DNA of 64,000 nt from Mesodorylaimus sp. YZB2_4 (Eukaryota > Nematoda > Enoplea > Dorylaimida > Dorylaimidae). Under the pieces are notes generated by a model. The model ran no database searches. It was not told where the DNA came from and saw only the letters and a list, made by a program, of their open reading frames with translations. Of the stretch, positions 36,612 through 48,293 are shown one piece after another (position 1 is the first letter of the stretch; each line of letters starts with the position of its first letter). A program made the position numbers and the translations under genes. Location: assembly GCA_030248295.1 (NCBI GenBank), contig JASANH010000873.1:1116001-1180000 (forward strand), written 5' to 3'.

Positions 36612-39555
36612 ATGCATGACCGATATATTGATGAGGAACAACGGCGACAATTGGAGCCATTGATGAAACCGTTGACCATGCATCCATCTTATTATACGGT
36701 GTTCAGAGAGACCATTGACACGATGCTTTACGGCGAGGGTCCTTTGTCGGCGGACACCAGACACTATATTGCTTTGATGGTAAGTTCGTAGTCTAGTAGG
36801 TACAGGATGAGGCCTATGCCCACTTCCAGCCCTATAATTCGTGTGGTGCAATATTTCCCTTTTTTACGCTATAGCTTAGGCCCATACGTTGCATTAAAGG
36901 CGCAGAAAGTTTTTTATCATAAACCTGACGCGCGCTGCTTAGTGGCTGCTGCTTGAGAAGCGCCCGAGTTAAGATTAGATAATATTTTGTAATGTTTGTA
37001 AGTTATGCGATTGATGTGGGGTTGGAGTGATAGAGCGGGTAGGCTAACTTGACTAATACATGCACTCGTTTCCGTAATGATAAATGCATGACGTAAATTA
37101 AAAGTTGGCTGCGCAGTTATAGCAGAATACAAGTCAAGCTAACACTCTGGTTTAGCCTCTTGCGGTTAGGTCTGAGGTGCCAGAACAAGAGACTCTATGC
37201 GCATAAATTTCAAGTTGTTTTGTACGGAAGTCTTATTTGATTAGCGGACCGAAGACTATACCTGAACAGGACGGACTTTGACTCCATGTCCTCCCTATGA
37301 TTTCGCCGCAGTGTGTATTTAGCGTTGGTGGGTTAGGCATCGCAGCGTGGTAATTGATCGGTCTAGCGCTCCCGGTAGCAAAAACGCCTTCGCTTAGGAG
37401 ACTGTGCACACTCTGTTGACACTTGACGCAGTTCGTAGAAGAAAAGGATTTTCTATCAGCTGTTTGCACATTTCTCAAAGGTAGATAACGCATGATTGTA
37501 GTGCGCGTACCTTGTTTGGATGGGTAAAATACGTTGGAGATTTATTGCAGCAAGCACCAAATGACGCCATTTTTGTGAATTGCGTACACTTTAAAGGAAG
37601 ATTCTTTCGTGACGTGCATTTACACAATTTGATAAATGTCTGCATGGCTCTTTGACTCGTCATAGTGGGCTGGTTTAGTGCAAATCCCTACTATCTATTC
37701 TCCGCCTAGGTCTGGCTTGACATACTAGTTTTTCACAATGGTGTTTTTTATAGGCCGCTTGTCGCCATCAGTGTCAATACATGATTAATTTCCACAAAAC
37801 CGAGTTCGCCAGACTGGGTGGAAACCGAACATGGCTGGATGGACTGAACAAGGCGTCGCCGAAAATTCGTAGTCTCGATGTATTGAATCGAATTTTGGCT
37901 CATCAGCCATGGCTGTTACAAACATCTCATTTGCAAGTGAGAACATTTTTTCCATTTGCGTCATTAACTTCTTGCATAAAAGTCCGTTTGACTTTCAGAA
38001 CTTATCTCAAGCTCCGAATCCACAAAATTGGTCGCTAAGCGAATTGCTGCAAGCTGCGGTAAACCTTGCGTCATCTTGAGTGTGCAATAATGTGAAATGT
38101 ATTTTTATTTTAGTTAATTCTCAGTCATATCCACGCACTTTGCTCTTTCGTACACGCCGTTGGTATCACATCTTCGAGCAAGAGTTACAGCCCAACTTCC
38201 ACAAATGGCACGTCTTCGCCGGCGAATGACGAGCGGTTCCCCAGCGAGCAATCGGATGACGTGGAAACATTGATGGCGACCATGGAAAAATTGACTCAAA
38301 CTATTTCCGAGTGCTCAATGGAAGAGAAACAGCAGCAATTCTTGGCCATCAACATGCAGAATTCAGAAAGTATGTTGACCGAGCAGTCTGATTCTTGGAA
38401 CAGAAAGTGCTTTTAAAATCATCCAGAACATATCTCAAAGTTGGGACTGCAAACACCCCCTGATGTGTATATTATCTGTACCACTTATTTGCATGCACGT
38501 TAAGGATCATCTTCTGGTCTTTTCCTGATCGTGCTTCACTGATTACGAAGAATGAAGGTGGAGCCGATCTTCACTACACCCCGTATACAGTAGCACTATT
38601 ATGATGAAGAATGGGACTAGGCTCCATAGTCTTACTGAAGGACATGTTTTAATTGATTCGACACCTGTTTTAGTTACGACTGTGGACGAGACCAATTGCA
38701 CGTCAGCGTGCTTGTCCGACTGCGCGTTGTACACGTCTGATATGGTCTTCACGTACGAAGACTTCGCGAAAAGAAATGAAGCAGCAGCAGCGCCGACGTT
38801 CAAAATTCATGTAAGCCAGTTTGGATGCAGCTCGAGACTAAGAGTGCTCATATTGGCATTTTAGGATTATTCGTGGGATGACCAGGGTTACAGTGTCATT
38901 AGCCAGCTGTGCAGTCATTTGACCAACGTCGTGGATCAAAAATTTCACTTAACCAGAAATTTAACCTACTACACGTAAGATTTCTTTGGGTTTTTTCTAT
39001 CTCGTCTGTTAGCTAGCTCGGCCAGTCAGGTCAGGTCGCGAACCTGTACTAGAGATGTCTGTGCTGGCCGTTTAGTCAGCGTCCTTATCGCGTCCTGAGC
39101 GAGCTTATATTTTTTATGTTCTGGCACGATACAGTTTGTGGAAGGAAGTGCAAGGCTCTGCAAATATTGGTTTTATATTTTAGAATGGGCGAGCATGACG
39201 GCGTCGATACGAGCAAATATCGCACAGCAGTCTGGAACTATATTCAAAGTCTGTATGGCATTCGACACGACGACTACGATTATGCCGAGGTTAACAAGCT
39301 ACTTAGCCGACCTATGAAGACATTTATCAAAACAGCTTGCTGCTTCCCGGAGAGAATGACCGATCGGTTACGGTCCAGCGTCATGGTTGATTTTCATCAT
39401 TCGGAAAGGGCAAGTGCCTTGGTCGGGCTGGTGTGCATTACATCCATATTGACTGCTTTCGATTTTAGATTCACGTCAACATGATGATCATGGAAGCGCG
39501 CTTCCAAGCAGCTATGCTGTATCTGCTGCGCGCTATAATGCGCTTCATGACCTAA
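36612..39555 (+). CDS. SESN: Sestrin
   Basis: Stress-induced inhibitor of TORC1 acting through GATOR2; vertebrate SESN2 also senses leucine. Eight exons (36612-36779, 37754-37936, 37999-38058, 38114-38369, 38674-38810, 38865-38974, 39184-39409, 39469-39555) join in frame to 408 residues. The AhpD-like N-lobe has AACRHQCQYMINFH with the family cysteine and histidine. The disordered linker follows (NGTSSPANDERFPSEQSDD). The C-lobe shows HDYSWDDQGYSVI, NLTYYTMGEHDGVDTSKYR (the lid segment that covers leucine in SESN2), WNYIQSLYGIRHDDYDY, FHHSERIHVNMM and the C-terminal LLRAIMRFMT. The intron before the last exon appears to be GC-AG (AGG|gcaagt). Upstream coding exons are possible, as the first ATG sits just after an acceptor-like tag. 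Confidence 0.94.
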
Positions 39556-40026
39556 TTAGGTGATGTGACCATTCTGACACGTTTTGCGTAAAAACGTTTT
39601 TTTATTTTGTCGAGGGACCTTATGATTTTAGGCTAAGTTTTGTATGGTGCTTCTTTAGTCGACTGTGTTATTGTACAATTAGCTGTGCTCTTTGACGTTT
39701 ACATGGTATTAAGTTTAGTCCTGCATTGTATCTCGGGGTGATTTTATGTTTATGGACAATTACATAGGGCTGTACGTGACGTTTGCCGCGTCTATTCGTG
39801 TCTTCCGAAGTGTCCTATTCATGCCAGTAGCTGGTTTGGCATTTCGTGGACTATCTGGTGTCCAAGACACCACTTGCGTTTAGTTATGCTTGCCAAGTCA
39901 CAAGGGAGCTACTGTACTGTATGTGTATTTAGAAAGTAAAGACAAAGTTGAATATTTACATGAAGGAATGCAAATACGAATCGAATTGTAAAAGATTGAA
40001 GAACACCCAACGCAAGGTGACAAATC

Positions 40027-43000
40027 CTAGCCGTCATTGACTTGTCGCATATTGAACAAATGCCTGACCGTTGGCCGACCGTGTGGACAGTTCTGAAATG
40101 GGCCATCTCATACACATCACAAAGCTGGACCGACCTTGCTTACCCATGGTTGCTCAGTTTCAGCCAAATGACGCAAGATGATTTTCATTTCATTCTCGGA
40201 CAATGGCGTGCCAATCATGACCGATTTGCGACATGCCCTAAATAAAAAATACGAGCCGCATAATCCAACCAGAGAAGGGGACCTGGTTCCTGTTTCACCA
40301 GTCTTCCGTCCTCCGTTAAGGGATTCTGGTCGATAGCTGAAAGGAGAGCCCAAGAAAACATCAAATTGGACTCACTTTGAAGCAAAAATGGCTCTCATTT
40401 TTGTTGGACGATACATTTTGACATTCGGGTCGTCATCTAATATGGCTATGATTTCATCGATATCTAAAACCCACGTTTATTCAGGACAGCCCCCAATTGC
40501 AATCATATTCATTACCTGACTTATCAAATGTACAACTGCCGCAGTAAGGTACGGCCGACAATTTGAACCGGTTTCCAGGCGATTCTAAAAAACTCCGTCA
40601 ACTATGCGAAACAGACCCAGCAAATGCGACTTACTCAAACGATCAGCGACGAACTCGAAACCGTTTTTCCGAAAAATTTCGCTCTTCGTAACAATAATTT
40701 GCTCTTGAGCTGGCGAGAATTCAAGCGGCAGTGGTCTAAAACAAGACGACTCTACCGTATTTCCATGCAGCACAAATCCAGGCTCCATTACGTCAATAAT
40801 TTCTGGCTCTGGAAACTGACAGTCCGCTGCAATGATTCGAAATTGTATTTCTCATCACTGGCATGCTGATCGATGATGAACAAATCGTCGTGAAGGCGAG
40901 CAATGATGAAGCCTGCGTATAAAGTGTATAGTCATCAGATTACCAATTTGTCAGAAACATCTTACCTTTATTGAACTGTCCAATGACACGCATACTGGCG
41001 AAGTCCGTTTTCCTGAAACCGGCATCAGGTGACGAACAGTTAACGGCAAGGTGCCATTCTTACTTTAAACATCGTCTCAGTTCAAGTTCAGCCTCTTTGT
41101 TTTCGGCAGGCGTGATCTTTGCATGGAATTCCGATTCTTCAACAATTTCTTCATCTAAAATAGAAGAATTTGAGAAGTGCCAAAGCATAAACTGCTCTAC
41201 CCTTTAAGCCATCTTTTTTAGCATCATATACCTGTCGATCGGTACTTTCGCAACAGGAGGAAAGATTTAAAATGCACTCGATAAGATTCCGAAATTAGAC
41301 TCAATGTCAGACGGAAAATTAATTTGCAAATACTGTACAGGCCTAATCTCGGGTTATAGTTAAAATACAATCAAAGAAAGCCTCCAAAGACGGCAAAAAC
41401 ACGTCAACAAAATTTTGATTTGCCAATTAATTTCAGAATTACTCTATTTAGTATGCCGCGCAATAAATTACATGCTAGTTCTCAAATGTACTCCTGAACT
41501 AGATATGACTTTCTAGCCATGATAAACACCAAAATAAGAGCATTCCAAAAATAGAAACTCATTAAAAGGCACAGACAATGAGAAAGGCTACGGGCATTAC
41601 TGCCAGGTACAACCAGTCGTCTCTCATGTGTGCATTTTCAGTCAACGAGAAAGCAAAGCATGCTGAGAAGCCCACTGCACTCCAAAATTATGATTCAACC
41701 ACGCCTGATTGTGCCATCATTTTAAATAAAGTGTCCCTTCAACTGCTTCCCCAGTTCCTTGGTCAGAAAAGCTTTCTCACTGACACTAATCTCTAACTTT
41801 TAGCACCAGCATACTAATCAAATCAGGGTTTCCACCAATCATTGATAGACAAAGTCAGGGCGTATTCGTGACAGTCGAGAAGAATCTTTGCTAAAATCTA
41901 AGAAGACGCGATTCTTCACTACATGTTTCCAAGTATTTAAAATGCTTGTGCTTTTCACTCACACCTGAGACTGTTTGCCAAAGGTAATAATTGGCATGCC
42001 CAGGTAAAACTGCACTTCGGCCGCCGATACAAGAACGGGCTAACCTGACCCTGAACTGCTGACTGAACTAGTTACCTATGCATTTATTCCTCACCTCGAA
42101 CTTACCCCCCCCCCCCCGTGATAAGTCTGGACGCATGGGCAGATACGAGATTCCGCATCCTACGCATGGGCCGTGGGAGATTTCGCATCCTACTCCCCCT
42201 GAGCGGGTTCGAAGATGAGGACATGACACCCCTCGGATCCATGCCCACTACCAGCGCGGCTGGACGTTCCTAGAACTCACCAGCAACACTGGATATGGCA
42301 GGGCCCGGGTAAGGGAGATCGTATCGCTAGAGCGGCCCGGCGGGTTGATGATGGAAGAGAGGAGTCCTTATCATCGCTTTATCCACCAGCTAACCAGTCG
42401 GAATAAGTAATGCCTCACCTACAAGTAAAGTTACAACAGCACCAATCATAGCACGGAGGCCTTTGGCTCAGCGACTAATCTAATCTAGGGGGTTTTCGTA
42501 GATGCTGCGTGCTAAAGGAGCAGTGGGAGCCCTGCACGCGTTGCTTGGCCCTAAGTGAATGCATGAAAAAACATCCTAAAACTCACCGGGCTCCTCTTCC
42601 TCTTTTCTTTCAATCTCCGCGTGATAATGACGCAGAGCTTCGGATGAAAACGGCACTTCAATGCACTTCCGATATCCAGCCCACGGGGTCTAGAACCCAA
42701 AGTCGTAAAAAGAGCGAGCTGAAAACTGAACGATAATGAAAAAACCATTACCTCAATTGGTAGTACTGTCTTCCCCCTGCTTTTACTTTTTCTCTTTCCC
42801 TCTTCCTGATTGCTGGAATCCGGTCGGCTAGGCGGCCGAAAATAACGTATTTCATTGACATCATCTCCGCCATCAGATTCGTCCACTCTGGACTGATGGC
42901 TATCGTCTGGATCTCTCAGAGCAAGCCGATTTCGAGGGAAATGCACCGAGAGAGAGCTTTTATCAGCAGCAGAATTACCAGAATACTGCCGCTTGCGACT

Positions 43001-45496
43001 ATCTAGCCACGAATCTAGCGTAAAATTGTCTTGGCGATTCGAAGATGAAGACGTGGCTGCACTCCTCGATCGTGGCCTTTCGAGAGCAACATTTGGAACC
43101 GATATTCTCTCTTCATTCCAATTTTTTCGTTTCTCGAGCATCAGAAACTCGTTTCTGCCGCCATCAGTGCCGTTGGTACTGTACGGCCGCCTCGAGGAAC
43201 CCTCACGAATCTCATTGTGCCCCTTGGATGATTCTGATGCCATGCCCACACCCGGCTTTTCTGCGCTTCCATCCATCGGAATTTGTTCACTGACCACTTC
43301 TCTCCTACTATCACATACTGCAGGGCTTCCATCAAAAGCTTCTCTCGCTGACCGAAATTGCTTAAGCGGCGTAGCTCCAACAGACGGACCCGTTTTTTGC
43401 ACATCCACTTCGCTCTCTTGATAATGACGCTTGAATCTGTCCAGAGATGTTGAAGCTGTCGACTGGTTTTGCAGGGCGGATGACGACTTCAGGGCAGAAC
43501 ATGAAGCTTCTCCGAGTTTGCATACGCCTTGAAGATTGTCGTACAGTTTAGTCAATGACGTTTTGATAACGAAGTGAAGCAAATCCTCGTTCGCAACAAA
43601 TACTTGACGTTTATCCGGTGTAACATTCACATCGACTTTGCCTGAAATAATCATCTATAAGGTGCTCATTTCAACACAGCGTTGCTATCTTACCTTTCAC
43701 TCGAATGTCCAGAACAACGATTGGATACTGATGCCGATTATACTGATGGTAGACGTCGTTGATCCCTTTCAGTACCTGAAACCGCCAGCCAGGAGGCACT
43801 TACTGTACAATAGCAGTGGCCTTCCTTACTTTGGCAAAGTCGCAAGGCCTCCCATTAATGAAGACAAACTGCCGATCACACGCACTTCTTCCAGCGCCCT
43901 TATCGATTATTGACACAAGTCCTTCAATCCTAAAGAAAAGACGTCTACAAGAACGACCGAAATCACAATCACTGTCGCTTACGTGAACTCGTCCAACGGT
44001 GAGTCCTCGTGGAACCCATTCTCGCCTAGTTGCTCCTTTAAAGGCAGTATCTGAACGAAATCGATCAACGTCTTCAGTTGTTCGGCACCAAAAACATTGC
44101 AGATGTTTTCCCTCAGCGTACGATTTGGATAAGTGCTTATTATTGTTTTCTTCGTGCTGGAAAAGGACATGTCTAGACTGCGACCCTTAAAATATAACCA
44201 CTGCGTACCCGCCATCCGGGCGATGGGCTAGTTCAACACGGACATCCTTGAGTATCAGGCAGTAGGCTTGTACCACATTCAGCAGTTTCTGATACTCGTT
44301 TTTCCCATTTTTTTCAAATTCCTTACGTCGTACGGGCAAAGGCTCCAAAAATCTTTCAACCGTAACAGTGGTTCCAATCTAAAATGAAACAAATTCTTCT
44401 CGACTCCATAAAATTTCAAAATGCAGCACCCACCGTTCGAGCACATGATGATTTTGATATTAATGCTCCGCTCGTATCGAATTCTAGTTTTGTCGCACTT
44501 CCGACATTTTTATGCCGAGTCACAACAATCAGCTTCCTGAAACAACGCAACTTTCTTTTACCTGCTCTGATCGCTGCAGCAGGGGGTCGACTTTGGCCCA
44601 GTTTCCGCGGCTTAGGAGCTTGTACCTGTAGCGGACCCTGCGTCGAGCAAGAGCGCAGGTTCGCGATGTCGCCAATTACCTTTAGGCACCCAGTCTTTGC
44701 CCTGACCTGCAGACTCTAAAGGTATGGAGGATGGCTTGCCCACCGCCAGCAGGCGTGCATAGAACTTGACTGGTGTTCTCTGACGGGTGGGAATGGAACC
44801 CAAGCCGACCCATTCCCAGCTCTGCCAAGCAAGTACCCACCAAGGTGCCTTGCACTTACGACATGGCTGCCAAAGCACTCAAAGCCTCTCCGCGAAATCC
44901 GAACGTCCTCAAACTTCCCAACTCATCGAAATTGGCCAACTTCGAAGTGAAATGTGCTCGTGCTAGAAAATAACAGAACACTGTAAACACGCGAATTCCC
45001 TAATGAAATTATAATGGACCCATTTAAGCATCAAAGTTCTGTTCTGTCAAAACTTTGCTGTTCCTTTCGCCAGAATAAGCTTGGATACTATCGCAGCGAC
45101 CTTTACCCTCCCCCTTTACCGCGTGGAGTCTATGGCATAGACACACTACCCTGTAAAAGGGATTATTTTTGGGCATCCCTCGTAACACTATCTTACCAAG
45201 ATTTTCAAAATCAGCCTCCGCGATGCCGTGTCCATTGTCGCATACCTCGAGCGAGGTCACGCCGTGGTTAATCACTCGTATATCTGCAATCACACATATG
45301 AGCTGATCTTACACTGACAAGACGTCCCCCCCCACTCACCAATAGCCGTTGCCCCAGCATCGAGTGCGTTCTCGATCAACTCTTTGCACGCGGCAGCAAT
45401 GTTGTAGATGACCTGCCCCGTGGCGATCCTCCTGATCACAGACGCATCCAATTTCGAGACGGACTTGTTCGACGTCGCACCACTTGAAGCCTCCAT
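40027..45496 (-). CDS. PMS2: DNA mismatch repair endonuclease PMS2
   Basis: Forms MutL-alpha with MLH1 and nicks the daughter strand during mismatch repair. N-terminal GHKL ATPase: [14 protein letters not shown] (motif I), EVCDNGHGI (motif II), FTSKL and [12 protein letters not shown] (motif III). Exons read: 45496-45340, 45283-45197, 44962-44860, 44536-44434, 44378-44209, 44156-43983, 43929-43830, 43775-43694, 43641-42752, then 41154-41064, 41012-40966, 40912-40792, 40735-40635, 40584-40516, 40463-40376, 40237-40144, 40092-40027. The long exon holds VNVTPDKRQ and the variable linker. The endonuclease motif is [12 protein letters not shown] (DQHAxDExYNxE), then SKACRKSV and CPHGRPT, so metal-site residues look intact. 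One small exon between 42751 and 41155 is unresolved: phase needs 3n+1 bases there. Hence linker structure is incomplete; identity is firm. Confidence 0.94.
42105..42117 (+). repeat. Poly-C tract (13) in a PMS2 intron
   Basis: Uninterrupted C run in the large intron between the linker exon and the C-terminal exons. Directly downstream a 17-base unit (gagattycgcatcctac) occurs twice, near 42147 and 42178. Confidence 0.8.
44716..44831 (-). mobile_element. tRNA-derived SINE, copy 1
   Basis: Lies in a PMS2 intron. On the minus strand it starts with a full A-box match (TGGCAGAGCTGG) followed about 20 bases later by a B-box-like GGGTTCCATTCCC. It aligns over about 110 bases with copy 2 at 46.5 kb, including the shared tail GCACGC..GGCGGTGGGC. 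Divergence between copies is moderate, so the family is not very recent. Confidence 0.55.
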
Positions 45497-46081
45497 CTGA
45501 AATCGTGTGGTGCCAGCACACCAAGGCAAACGCATTCAGTAACCAACAATGTAGATCGCTCTCCCATCGCCATCAAAGACAGGAACATAAACCAGTGCAT
45601 ACTTTTTACTCGAAAAAGGATCATGAAAAAACCAGAGCGAAATTTCATCACAAGTCTACGTACTGATAGTTTCTGTATCACTGTTTCCTGGTCATAATGA
45701 GAACGGCGGACGGAACCAATCCTAAAAAAAGCCAACTTTCTTCGATAAGGTCAAGAATTACAGGCCTGCAAAGAGATGGACCCAGGTGACTGTTCCAGAT
45801 AACAATGATACAAGTTTGAATTGAAGGCCAAAATAGAATGCGTGAAACAAAGGGAGCAAAACCTTCAGGCCCTGCCTGAGCATAGACATCGTACCCATAC
45901 CCGCTAGCCAGCGCGGTACCCGTGTGCTCCAGTGTACCTAACCCATGCTCGTCAGCTTCCAAGATTTACCCATCCCTGAACCCAGCTGCTGCTGGCACCT
46001 GTGCAGAACCTGACAGGTTCACTTATGTCTACCCTCATATAAGCCCCCTCCAAAAAACCGTTCGCCCGGGACTGGGTTACA

Positions 46082-46784
46082 GTAGCGTTCGTTCAGGACC
46101 TCGATCCCGGTCGGGACTGCCCCTCCCAAACTCGAACCTGATAAGTAATGATTGGGATTAAATGTTTTTTTTACCCATCCTGGTCCGGGGGGGGGAGGTC
46201 GATTTTTGACCCTTTACCCGCGGGCTAGGGGCTTGTTAGTTGACCCTATCTTGCCATCGACTAGGGTGATCCGGGATGCATGCCGGGCAAGGGCGCGTGC
46301 TCGTCGCAACCCCGCGATGTCGGTGGTTACCCCGTGGGCTAACCATACCATGACTATGAACCCAGCCCGTGCCCTGTGAGGGTACCAGGATTCGAGAGCC
46401 TCCCGTCCCATAAGGCCTCCCGTTTATCGACCCCGGGGGATGAAGGGTGAGTCGCCCACCGCCAAGCGTGCAAGGCGCAGAAAGAACTTCACCAAATTCG
46501 GCCAGAGTTGAACTCGCAGCCGACCGGTTTCCAGCTCTGCCAAGCAAACTGTGACACACGCCTTTCACCGCTACACCACCCAGGCAGGTGGATTGAATGT
46601 TGTGGATATGTTTCAGGAGGAGTATGGGAGAGGAAGAGAATGGGAAGAAAAACCTGTTTCTCCAGCTTAACCTTCTAGAACACACCCTTCCCAATCCCTT
46701 CCTCTCCCCTTCCACTTCACACATCTCCACAACATTCAATCCCGACCATTTTTTATCGGGATCGGGATCCCGAACGAATGCTAG
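46082..46784. mobile_element. Non-autonomous terminal-inverted-repeat element, copy 1
   Basis: Ends are GTAGCGTTCGTTC at the left and GAACGAATGCTAG at the right, inverted with one or two differences. Just inside, both ends carry runs of the unit cgggatc or its complement. Length about 703 bp. No transposase frame is present. A SINE copy is inserted inside. The same end structure occurs in the copies at 46956 and 62383. Confidence 0.65.
46430..46548 (-). mobile_element. tRNA-derived SINE, copy 2
   Basis: Same family as the copy in the PMS2 intron: A-box TGGCAGAGCTGG, B-box-like GAGTTCAACTC, and shared 3' part ending GGCGGTGGGCGA. It sits within the first inverted-repeat element, so it either inserted there or was carried with it. 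Confidence 0.55.
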
Positions 46785-46955
46785 TTTACTGGGATTCGAC
46801 CAATCCTGGCCGAGACTACCAGTGTAATACAAGTCTTGCAATAAATTTCATGCTCCTATCTGGCTTGTATATGCCATTGCTGTAAAATTAAGAGCACGTT
46901 TACACTGCTTTGATGCTAAGGTCTTTCTACGAACTTTCCAGGATTCATACAAGGA

Positions 46956-47585
46956 GTAGCGTTCGTTCGGGATCAGGATTGGGATCTTAAGATATGTAGC
47001 GTTTTTCATAGAAATACCTGCGAGCTGCGACCTACCCCACTACCTGGCAAATAAAAAGCCAAAGATGCCCTTTCCTTTGATAATTTTTAGTGCAGTATTT
47101 ATCATTGAATTCAAAATCAGGCAAGCAAAAGACAACGGAAAATCCGTTACAAATTAGAAAGCAAATCCCTCTCTTCCTTTCTCTCTATCGATTTAATAAT
47201 CCGCCACAGTCTCAATATTTCCCCTTCTGAAACATCCTAATCGCCATGACCATGTGAGTCAGTGCCGATCAGAATGTTGTCAGTTTATGCAGCAGCTGAT
47301 GATGGCCCACCATCGTGATTGAACAGGCAATGGAAAATGCTGGCTGATACCATATCCAACTGCGGGCAGATTGCATTTCAAAAAAAGCAGGACTTCTGCA
47401 TTTTCTGGGAGTAGTTTTATTCGATCATTGCATTCTCTCCCAAACACCAATCTCGTTCCCCCTTCCAATAAAAGCTTTTTTTCTCCACATCATTCTTCCG
47501 AACCCCGACCACTTTTTCTCAGGATCAGGATCGGGTTCGGGAGGGCCAATCCCGACCAGGATCGGGATCCCGACCGAACGCTAAC
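46956..47585. mobile_element. Non-autonomous terminal-inverted-repeat element, copy 2
   Basis: Left end GTAGCGTTCGTTCGGGATC, right end GATCCCGACCGAACGCTAAC, inverted with few differences. About 630 bp. The inner right part (tctccaca-cattc then cccgaccatttttt) matches the corresponding part of copy 1, showing common descent. No coding capacity. Confidence 0.65.
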
Positions 47586-48293
47586 AAGAAGCGGAAAATA
47601 ATCTCTCCTTATTTTTCCAGATTTTCTAGAAAAGTTCGATTTTCCCCAAGTTTCTAGCATTGTCCAAGCGCTACTAACAGAATTTTAACTGATTCACTGA
47701 TTTTCAGCATGATCAGAGGAAAAGCTGGGTGATTCAAAATTTGTAACCTCAGAATGCAGCCACTCAGTTCCCCTAATTTTGGCTCCGAAATTCCCTTTTC
47801 CCAGCCAGTTCCAGCTTTTCCAGCTATATAGCTCTGTTTTTTAACGTCATGCAAGCACCTAAAGATCTGTTTTTTCATACAACCCCATATTACACGACAC
47901 GATCCACTTATGTGCTGTTCCCCCTTCGACGTGCTCGCTGGCATTAGTTTTTAAAAAGTGGCACTTTTGCTGTTTTGTAGCCCCGGTCCATGGCTGGAGG
48001 TCCTGAACGAAAGCTACGTATAAAGGTTTGAAATGATAACTCCACATCCCTAAAACATCAGATATTGAAGGCAGTAATGATATTTATATGGTGTGGCGAG
48101 GGAGGAACCTGAGATTGAGACTGACAGCTATTTCTCTCCTAAAAAAATACGCGAAGTTTTGGTGAAAATTGCGTGAGTTTGGTTAGGTACCTACTAAAAA
48201 AGTGATGCTGGCATTGCTGATAGATAATTCTTGAAATGTCGCGAGGCACGGGCAGCATTTTAGTCGAGGTCGATCTCTAGTAGGTATCAGGCA

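Larger units (their letters stand above)
45497..48293. other. Repeat-rich intergenic region
   Basis: Between PMS2 and UBXN1. It is dominated by two related inverted-repeat elements and one SINE copy, listed separ­ately. No exon seen. The 13-base G-rich run near 46187 (gggggggggagg) is part of the first element. Confidence 0.5.

Noticed and set aside
44157-44208. A 31-base intron in PMS2 (gtacgc to gtcgcag)
   Set aside because: A 52-base intron using the better acceptor tccttttccag gives the correct phase and typical intron size, so the ultrashort intron is not needed.
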